The position numbers and the translations under genes are program-made. 64,000 nucleotides of DNA, taken from Halisarca cf. caerulea (lineage: Eukaryota; Porifera; Demospongiae; Chondrillida; Halisarcidae). The notes under the pieces were generated by a model, which worked only from the letters and a program-made list of their open reading frames with translations, did no database searches and had not been told where the DNA came from. Of this stretch, positions 54,301 through 64,000 are shown in pieces; the stretch's first letter is position 1, and every line of letters begins with the position of its first letter. The stretch spans positions 2,501 through 66,500 of the forward strand of contig CAUJGJ010000288.1 of NCBI GenBank assembly GCA_963170055.1, given 5' to 3'.

Positions 54301-56840
54301 GTGGGCGTATTTGTGTAGTGTTGAATATGGTGGTGCTAATACCAATATTTATCACAAGCACCACGCACATTCCCAGTGGACACACATGAAGTTTCAAAAG
54401 TGCTGTGGGCGTGTTTGGGTAGTGTTGGATATGCTGGTGCTAATACCAATATTTGGCACTAGCACCACACATTCCCTGTGGACACACATGAAGTTTATGA
54501 ACTGCTGTGGGCATATTTGTGTAGTGTTGGATATGCTGGTGCTAATACCGATATTTGGCACTAGCACCACGCACATTCCCAGTGGACACACATGAAGTTT
54601 GCCAACTGCTGTGGGCGTATTTGTGTAGTGTTGGATTACTGGTGCTAATACCAATATTTGGCACTAGTACCACGCACATTCCCAGTGGACAAACATGAAG
54701 TTTCTGAAGTGCTGTGGGCGTATTTGTTTAGTGTTGAATATGCAGGTGTTAATACAAATATTTGGCACTAACACCACGCACATTCAGGGTGGAAACACAA
54801 AAAGTTTCTGAAGATCTGTGGGCGTATTTGTGTAGTGTTGGATTACTGGTGCTAATACCAATATTTGGCACTAGTACCACGCACATTCCCAGTGGACAAA
54901 CATGAAGTTTCTGAAGTGCTGTGGGCGTATTTGTTTAGTGTTGAATATGCAGGTGTTAATACAAATATTTGGCACTAACACCACGCACATTCAGGGTGGA
55001 AACACAAAAAGTTTCTGAAGATCTGTGGGCGTATTTGTGTAGTGTTGGATATACTGGTGCTAATACCAATATTTTTTACAAGCACCACGCACATTCCCAC
55101 TTGACACACCTGAAGTTTCTGAAGTGCTGTGGGCGTTTTTGTGTAGTGTTGGATATGCTGGTGCTAATACCAATATTTGGCACTAGCACAACGCACATTC
55201 CCAGTGGACACATGAAATTTCTGAAGTGCTGTGGGCGTATTTGTGTAGTGTTGGATATGCTGGTGCTAATACCAATATTTGCCACTACCACCACGCACAT
55301 TGCCAGTGGACACACATGTAGTTTCTGAAGTTTTGTGGGCGTATTTGTGTAGTGTTGGATATGCTGGTGCTAATACCAATATTTGGCACTAGCACAACGC
55401 ACATTCCCAGTGGACACATGAAATTTCTGAAGTGCTGTGGGCGTATTTGTGTAGTGTTGGATATGCTGGTGCTAATACCAATATTTGCCACTACCACCAC
55501 GCACATTGCCAGTGGACACACATGTAGTTTCTGAAGTTTTGTGGGCGTATTTGTGTAGTGTTGGATATGCTGGTGCTAATACCAATATTTGTCACTAGCA
55601 CCATGCACATTCCCTGTGGACACACATGTAGTTTCTAAAGTGTTGTGGGCGTATTTGTGTAGTGTTGAATATGGTGGTGCTAATACCAATATTTATCACA
55701 AGCACCACGCACATTCCCAGTGGACACACATGAAGTTTCAAAAGTGCTGTGGGCGTGTTTGGGTAGTGTTGGATATGCTGGTGCTAATACCAATATTTGG
55801 CACTAGCACCACACATTCCCTGTGGACACACATGAAGTTTATGAACTGCTGTGGGCATATTTGTGTAGTGTTGGATATGCTGGTGCTAATACCGATATTT
55901 GGCACTAGCACCACGCACATTCCCAGTGGACACACATGAAGTTTGCCAACTGCTGTGGGCGTATTTGTGTAGTGTTGGATTACTGGTGCTAATACCAATA
56001 TTTGGCACTAGTACCACGCACATTCCCAGTGGACAAACATGAAGTTTCTGAAGTGCTGTGGGCGTATTTGTTTAGTGTTGAATATGCAGGTGTTAATACA
56101 AATATTTGGCACTAACACCACGCACATTCAGGGTGGAAACACAAAAAGTTTCTGAAGATCTGTGGGCGTATTTGTGTAGTGTTGGATTACTGGTGCTAAT
56201 ACCAATATTTGGCACTAGTACCACGCACATTCCCAGTGGACAAACATGAAGTTTCTGAAGTGCTGTGGGCGTATTTGTTTAGTGTTGAATATGCAGGTGT
56301 TAATACAAATATTTGGCACTAACACCACGCACATTCAGGGTGGAAACACAAAAAGTTTCTGAAGATCTGTGGGCGTATTTGTGTAGTGTTGGATATACTG
56401 GTGCTAATACCAATATTTTTTACAAGCACCACGCACATTCCCACTTGACACACCTGAAGTTTCTGAAGTGCTGTGGGCGTTTTTGTGTAGTGTTGGATAT
56501 GCTGGTGCTAATACCAATATTTGGCACTAGCACAACGCACATTCCCAGTGGACACATGAAATTTCTGAAGTGCTGTGGGCGTATTTGTGTAGTGTTGGAT
56601 ATGCTGGTGCTAATACCAATATTTGCCACTACCACCACGCACATTGCCAGTGGACACACATGTAGTTTCTGAAGTTTTGTGGGCGTATTTGTGTAGTGTT
56701 GGATATGCTGGTGCTAATACCAATATTTGTCACTAGCACCATGCACATTCCCTGTGGACACACATGTAGTTTCTAAAGTGTTGTGGGCGTATTTGTATAG
56801 TGTTGAATATGGTGGTGCTAATACCAATATTTATCACAAG
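51349..56840 (+). repeat. Higher-order repeats in the 104-bp satellite, 2482-bp period
   Basis: A marker segment recurs at 51349, 52487, 53831, 54969 and 56313, spacings of 1138, 1344, 1138, 1344. A second marker at 51763, 53107, 54245, 55589 and 56727 shows 1344, 1138, 1344, 1138. The two unit types differ by 206 bp (two monomers). Copies look almost identical. Confidence 0.93.
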
Positions 56841-58814
56841 CACCACGCACATTTCCAGTGGACACACATGAAGTTACTGAAGTGCTGTGGGCGTATTTGT
56901 GTAGTGTTGGATATGCAGGTGCTAATACCAATATTTGGCACTAGCACCACGCACATTCCCACTGGACACACATGAAGTTTCCGAAGTGCTGTGGACGTAT
57001 TTATGTAGTGTGGAATATGCTGGTGCTCATACCAATATTTGGCACTAGCACCACACACATTCCCAGACGACACACATGAAGTTTCTCATATGCTGTGGGC
57101 TTATTTGTGTAGTGTTGGATATGCTGGTGCTAATACCAATATTTGGCACTAGCACCACGCACATTCCCAGTGGACACACATGAAGTTTCCGAAATGCTGT
57201 GGGTGTATTTGTGTAGTGTTGGATATGCTGGTGCTAATACCAATATTTGGCACTAGCACCACGCACATTCCCAGTGGACACACATGAAGTTTCTTAACTA
57301 CTGTGGGAATATTTGTGTAATGTTGGATATGCTGGTGCTAATACCAATATTTGGCACTACCACCACGAAATTCCCAGTGGACACAGATGAAGTTTCTCAT
57401 ATGCTGTGGGCGTATTTGTGTAGTGTTGGATATGCTGGTGCTAATACCAATATTTGGCACTAGCACCATGCACATTCCCAGTGAACACACATGTAGTTTC
57501 TGAAGTGTTGAGGGCGTATTTGTGTAGTGTTGAATATGGTGGTGCTAATACCAATATTTACCACAAGTACCACGCACATTCCCAGTGGACACACATGAAG
57601 TTACTGAAGTGCTGTGGGCGTATTTGTGTAGTGTTGGATATGCAGGTGCTAATACCAATATTTATCACTAGCACCACTCACATTCCCAGTGGACACACAT
57701 GAAGTTTCTGAAGTGCTGTGGGCGTATTTGTGTAGTGTTGAATATGCAGGTGCTAATACCAATATTTGGCACTAGCACCACGCACATTCCCACTGGACAC
57801 ACATGAAGTTTCCGAAGTGCTGTGGACGTATTTATGTAGTGTGGAATATGCTGGTGCTCATACCAATATTTGGCACTAGCACCACACACATTCCCAGACG
57901 ACACACATGAAGTTTCTCATATGCTGTGGGCTTATTTGTGTAGTGTTGGATATGCTGGTGCTAATACCAATATTTGGCACTAGCACCACGCACATTCCCA
58001 GTGGACACACATGAAGTTTCCGAAATGCTGTGGGTGTATTTGTGTAGTGTTGGATATGCTGGTGCTAATACCAATATTTGGCACTAGCACCACGCACATT
58101 CCCAGTGGACACACATGACCTTTCTAAAGTGCTGTGGCCGTGTTTGTGTAGTGTTGGATATGCTGGTGCTAATACCAATATTTGGCACTAGCACCACGCA
58201 CATTCCCAGTGGACACACATGAAGTTTCTTAACTACTGTGGGAATATTTGTGTAATGTTGGATATGCTGGTGCTAATACCAATATTTGGCACTACCACCA
58301 CGAAATTCCCAGTGGACACAGATGAAGTTTCTCATATGCTGTGGGCGTATTTGTGTAGTGTTGGATATGCTGGTGCTAATACCAATATTTGGCACTAGCA
58401 CCACGCACATTCCCAGTGGACACACATGAAGTTTCTGAAGTGCTGTGGGCGTATTTGTGTAGTGTTGGATATGCTGGTGCTAATACCAATATTTGGCACT
58501 AGCACCACGCACATTCCCAGTGGAAACACATGACCTTTTTGAAGTGCTGTGGGCACATTTTTGTAGTGTTGGATATACTGGTGCTAATACCAATATTTGG
58601 CACTAGCACCACGCACATTCCCAGTGGACACATGAAGTTTCTTAACTACTGTGGGTGTATTTGTGTACTGTTGGATATGCTGGTGCTAAAACCAATATTT
58701 GGCACTAACACCACACGTATTCCCTCACATCAAGTTTCTTAAGTGTTATGGGCATATCTGTGTAGTTTTAAACATGTTGGTGTAAAGACCAAAATTTTGC
58801 AAATTGTTATCTTA

Positions 58815-58851
58815 CTATAACCCTAACCCCAAACCTAACCCTAAACCCTAC
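58815..58851 (+). repeat. Telomere-like CCCTAA tract, copy 1
   Basis: TAACCCTAACCCCAAACCTA followed by ACCCTAAACCCTAC. Five to six imperfect CCCTAA units, the C-rich strand of the animal telomere repeat, replace part of a 104-bp monomer. Confidence 0.85.
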
Positions 58852-61800
58852 GCACATTCCGAGTGGAAACACATGAAGGTTGTGAAGGGCTGTGGGCGTA
58901 TTTGTGTAATGCAGGAAATGCAGGTGCTAATATAAATATTTGGCACTAGCACCACGCACATTCCCAGTGGACACAGATGAAGTTTCTCATATGCTGTGGG
59001 CGTATTTGTGTAGTGTTGGATATGCTAGTGCTAATACCAATATTTGGCACTAGCACCATGCACATTCCCAGTGAACACACATGTAGTTTCTGAAGTGTTG
59101 AGGGCGTATTTGTGTAGTGTTGAATATGGTGGTGCTAATACCAATATTTACCACAAGTACCACGCACATTCCCAGTGGACACACATGAAGTTTCTGAAGT
59201 GCTGTGGGCGTATTTGTGTAGTGTTGGATATGCTGGTGCTAATACCAATATTTGGCACTAGCACCATGCACATTCCCAGTGGACACACATGACCTTTCTG
59301 AAGTGCTGTGGGCGTATTTGTGTAGTGTTGGATATGCTGGTGCTAATACCAATTTTTGGCACTAGCACCACGCACATTCCCAGTAGACACACATGATGTT
59401 TCTGAAGTACTGTGGGCGTATTTGTGTAGTGTTGGATATGCTGGTGCTAATACCAATATTTGGCACTAGCACCACGCACATTCCCAGTGGACACACATGA
59501 CCTTTCTGAAGTGCTGTGGGCGTATTTGTGTAGTGTTGGATATGCTAGTGCTAATACCAATATTTGGCACTAGCACCACGCACATTCCCAGTGGACACAC
59601 ATGACCTTTCTGAATTGCTGTAGGCGTATTTGTGTAGTGTTGGATATGCTGGTGCTAATACCAATATTTGGCACTAGTACCACGCACATTCCCAGTGGAC
59701 ACAAATGAAGTTTCTTAACTGCTGCGGGCGTAATTTTGTAGTATTGGATATTCTGGTGCTAATAACAATATTTGGCACTAGCACCACGCACATTCCCAGT
59801 GGACACACATGAAGTTACTGAAGTGCTGTGGGCGTATTTGTGTAGTGTTGAATATGCAGGTGCTAATACCAATATTTGGCACTAGCACCAGGCACATTCC
59901 CATTGGACACACATGAAGTTTCCGAAGTGCTGTGGACGTATTTGTGTAGTGTGGAATATGCTGGTGCTAATACAAATATTTGGCACTAGCACAACGCACA
60001 TTCCCAGTGGACACATGAAATTTCTGAAGTGCTGTGGGCGTATTTGTGTAGTGTTGGATATGCTGGTGCTAATACCAATATTTGCCACTACCACCACGCA
60101 CATTGCCAGTGGACACACATGTAGTTTCTGAAGTTTTGTGGGCGTATTTGTGTAGTGTTGGATATGCTGGTGCTAATACCAATATTTGTCACTAGCACCA
60201 TGCACATTCCCTGTGGACACACATGTAGTTTCTAAAGTGTTGTGGGCGTATTTGTGTAGTGTTGAATATGGTGGTGCTAATACCAATATTTATCACAAGC
60301 ACCACGCACATTTCCAGTGGACACACATGAAGTTACTGAAGTGCTGTGGGCGTATTTGTGTAGTGTTGGATATGCAGGTGCTAATACCAATATTTGGCAC
60401 TAGCACCACTCACATTCCCAGTGGACACACATGAAGTTTCTGAAGTGCTGTGGGCGTATTTGTGTAGTGTTGAATATGCAGGTGCTAATACCAATATTTG
60501 GCACTAGCACCACGCAGAATCCCAATTGACACACCTGAAGTTTCTGAAGTGCTGTGGGCGTTTTTGTGCAGTCACGTTGTTGGATATACTGGTGCAAATA
60601 CCAATATTTAGCACTAGAACCACGCATATTACCAGTGGACACACATGAAGTTTCCGAAGTGCTGTGGACGTATTTGTGTAGTGTGGAATATGCTGGTGCT
60701 CATACCAATTTTTGGCACTAGCACCACACACATTCCCAGAGGACACACATGAAGTTTCTCATATGCTGTGGGCTTATTTGTGTAGTGTTGGATATGCTGG
60801 TGCTAATACCAATATTTAGCACTAGCACCACGCACATTCCCAGTGGACACACATGAAGTTTCTTAACTGCTGTGGGCGCATTTGTGTAGTGTTGGATATG
60901 CTGATGCTAATACAAATATTTGCCACTACCACCACGCACATTCCCAGTGGACACACATGACTTTTCTGAAGTGCTGTGGGCGTATTTGTGTAGTGTTGGA
61001 TATGCTGGTGCTAATACCAATATTTGGCACTAGCACCACGCACATTCCCGGTGGATACACATGACCTTTCTGAAGTGCTGTGGGCGTATTTTTGTAGTGT
61101 TGGATATGCTAGTGCTAATACCAATATTTGGCACTAGCACCATGCACATTCCCAGTGAACACACATGTAGTTTCTGAAGTGTTGAGGGCGTATTTGTGTA
61201 GTGTTGAATATGGTGGTGCTAATACCAATATTTACCACAAGTACCACGCACATTCCCAGTGGACACACATGAAGTTACTGAAGTGCTGTGGGCGTATTTG
61301 TGTAGTGTTGGATATGCAGGTGCTAATACCAATATTTATCACTAGCACCACTCACATTCCCAGTGGACACACATGAAGTTTCTGAAGTGCTGTGGGCGTA
61401 TTTGTGTAGTGTTGAATATGCAGGTGCTAATACCAATATTTGGCACTAGCACCACGCACATTCCCACTGGACACACATGAAGTTTCCGAAGTGCTGTGGA
61501 CGTATTTATGTAGTGTGGAATATGCTGGTGCTCATACCAATATTTGGCACTAGCACCACACACATTCCCAGACGACACACATGAAGTTTCTCATATGCTG
61601 TGGGTTTATTTGTGTAGTGTTGGATATGCTGGTGCTAATACCAATATTTGGCACTAGCACCACGCACATTCCCAGTGGACACACATGAAGTTTCCGAAAT
61701 GCTGTGGGTGTATTTGTGTAGTGTTGGATATGCTGGTGCTAATACCAATATTTGGCACTAGCACCACGCACATTCCCAGTGGACACACATGACCTTTCTA

Positions 61801-62592
61801 AAGTGCTGTGGCCGTGTTTGTGTAGTGTTGGATATGCTGGTGCTAATACCAATATTTGGCACTAGCACCACGCACATTCCCAGTGGACACACATGAAGTT
61901 TCTTAACTACTGTGGGAATATTTGTGTAATGTTGGATATGCTGGTGCTAATACCAATATTTGGCACTACCACCACGAAATTCCCAGTGGACACAGATGAA
62001 GTTTCTCATATGCTGTGGGCGTATTTGTGTAGTGTTGGATATGCTGGTGCTAATACCAATATTTGGCACTAGCACCATGCACATTCCCAGTGAACACACA
62101 TGTAGTTTCTGAAGTGTTGAGGGCGTATTTGTGTAGTGTTGAATATGGTGGTGCTAATACCAATATTTGGCACTAGCACCACGCACATTCCCAGTGGACA
62201 CACATGAAGTTTCTGAAGTGCTGTGGGCGTATTTGTGTAGTGTTGGATATGCTGGTGCTAATACCAATATTTGGCACTAGCACCACGCACATTCCCAGTG
62301 GAAACACATGACCTTTTTGAAGTGCTGTGGGCACATTTTTGTAGTGTTGGATATACTGGTGCTAATACCAATATTTGGCACTAGCACCACGCACATTCCC
62401 AGTGGACACATGAAGTTTCTTAACTACTGTGGGTGTATTTGTGTACTGTTGGATATGCTGGTGCTAAAACCAATATTTGGCACTAACACCACACGTATTC
62501 CCTCACATCAAGTTTCTTAAGTGTTATGGGCATATCTGTGTAGTTTTAAACATGTTGGTGTAAAGACCAAAATTTTGCAAATTGTTATCTTA

Positions 62593-62629
62593 CTATAACC
62601 CTAACCCCAAACCTAACCCTAAACCCTAC
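62593..62629 (+). repeat. Telomere-like CCCTAA tract, copy 2
   Basis: Identical in sequence to copy 1, 3778 bp further on, at the same place in the duplicated block. Confidence 0.85.
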
Positions 62630-64000
62630 GCACATTCCGAGTGGAAACACATGAAGGTTGTGAAGGGCTGTGGGCGTATTTGTGTAATGCAGGAAATGCA
62701 GGTGCTAATATAAATATTTGGCACTAGCACCACGCACATTCCCAGTGGACACAGATGAAGTTTCTCATATGCTGTGGGCGTATTTGTGTAGTGTTGGATA
62801 TGCTAGTGCTAATACCAATATTTGGCACTAGCACCATGCACATTCCCAGTGAACACACATGTAGTTTCTGAAGTGTTGAGGGCGTATTTGTGTAGTGTTG
62901 AATATGGTGGTGCTAATACCAATATTTACCACAAGTACCACGCACATTCCCAGTGGACACACATGAAGTTTCTGAAGTGCTGTGGGCGTATTTGTGTAGT
63001 GTTGGATATGCTGGTGCTAATACCAATATTTGGCACTAGCACCATGCACATTCCCAGTGGACACACATGACCTTTCTGAAGTGCTGTGGGCGTATTTGTG
63101 TAGTGTTGGATATGCTGGTGCTAATACCAATTTTTGGCACTAGCACCACGCACATTCCCAGTAGACACACATGAAGTTTCCGAAGTGCTGTGGACGTATT
63201 TGTGTAGTGTGGAATATGCTGGTGCTAATACAAATATTTGGCACTAGCACCACGCACATTCCCAGTGGACACACATGACCTTTCTAAAGTGCTGTGGCCG
63301 TGTTTGTGTAGTGTTGGATATGCTGGTGCTAATACCAATATTTGGCACTAGCACCACGCACATTCCCAGTGGAAACACATGAAGTTTCTTAACTACTGTG
63401 GGCGTATTTGTGTAGTGTTGGATATGCTCGTGCTAATACCAATATTTGGCACTAGCACCACGCACATTCCCAGTGCACATAAATGACCTTTCTCAAGTGC
63501 TGTGGGCGTATTTGTGTATTTTGGATATGCTGGTGCTAATACCAATGTTTGGCACTAGCACCACGCACATTCCCAGTGGACACACATGACCTTTCTCAAG
63601 TACTGTGGGCGTATTTGTGTAGTGTTGGATATGCTGGTGCTAATACCAATATTTGGCACTAGCACCACTCACATTCCCAGTGGACACACATGAAGTTTCT
63701 GAAGTGCTGTGGGCGTATTTGTGTAGTGTTGAATATGCAGGTGCTAATACCAATATTTGGCACTAGCACCACGCAGAATCCCAATTGACACACCTGAAGT
63801 TTCTGAAGTGCTGTGGGCGTTTTTGTGCAGTCACGTTGTTGGATATACTGGTGCAAATACCAATATTTAGCACTAGAACCACGCATATTACCAGTGGACA
63901 CACATGAAGTTTCCGAAGTGCTGTGGACGTATTTGTGTAGTGTGGAATATGCTGGTGCTCATACCAATTTTTGGCACTAGCACCACACACATTCCCAGAG

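Larger units (their letters stand above)
50729..64000 (+). repeat. 104-bp satellite array, continues past the window
   Basis: About 127 monomers of 104 bp (GGCACTAGCACCACGCACAT, TCCCAGTGGACACACATGAA, GTTTCTGAAGTGCTGTGGGC, GTATTTGTGTAGTGTTGGAT, ATGCTGGTGCTAATACCAAT, ATTT). 104 is not a multiple of 3, so frames drift and the recurring 60-119 codon frames are not coding. The junction with the 63-bp satellite is abrupt at about 50728. Confidence 0.98.
57454..64000 (+). repeat. About 3.7-kb block of the 104-bp satellite, present twice
   Basis: Matching markers: 57454/61128 and 57668/61342 (offset 3674), 58530/62308 and 59044/62822 (offset 3778), 60400/63659 and 60504/63763 (offset 3259). The offset changes, +104 and -519, equal one and five monomers. 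Confidence 0.88.

Noticed and set aside
51349..56672. Repeated 119- and 116-codon frames in the 104-bp satellite
   Set aside because: They recur because the higher-order repeat recurs. The monomer is not a multiple of 3, and the peptides are frame-drifted versions of the same DNA on both strands.

Overview
This window comes from an intron-rich invertebrate animal nuclear genome. The gene set is animal in character: nicastrin, a TLNRD1-type talin-rod protein, a CDC42 small effector and SLC25A44. Introns are short (GT-AG, often 60-300 bp) and neighbouring genes lie only 45-460 bp apart, which together suggest a non-bilaterian such as a sponge. That placement is an inference; no single sequence proves it. 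All exon chains below were built by hand from splice signals, phase and family similarity.

Positions 1-32763 are the gene-dense half. In order: last exon of a DBR1-like gene (+), nicastrin (+), a VPS4-like AAA ATPase (-), cytosolic aconitase/IRP1 (+), an unrecognised single-pass membrane protein (-), SLC25A44 (+), TLNRD1 (-), an isochorismatase-domain protein (+), CDC42SE (+), an intronless enolase (+) and TXNL1 (-). The middle of this block runs as convergent and divergent pairs, with divergent start codons only 87, 151 and 249 bp apart. Many of the longer introns carry a private minisatellite with its own 21-36 bp unit. The genes are mostly housekeeping (RNA turnover, gamma-secretase, ESCRT-like ATPase, iron/citrate metabolism, mitochondrial transport, glycolysis, redox) and do not form one pathway.

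Positions 32790-44814 are a rearranged, transposon-rich zone. It holds LINE 3' fragments in both orientations and several non-autonomous DNA elements, one hAT-type with a perfect 8-bp target duplication. It also holds an inverted partial copy of CDC42SE exons 2-3 with its intronic minisatellite, a TATA/CCAAT promoter followed by GC-rich tandem units, and a small three-exon CCCH zinc-finger gene (-).

Positions 44915-64000 are satellite DNA. A 63-bp tandem repeat (44915-50728) is interrupted by a 113-bp palindromic element and an 884-bp inverted-repeat element. A 104-bp satellite follows (50729 to the window end), with higher-order organisation: a 2482-bp period made of alternating 1138- and 1344-bp units, then a block of about 3.7 kb present twice. 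Both copies of that block carry a short telomere-like CCCTAA tract. No gene is supported in this part.
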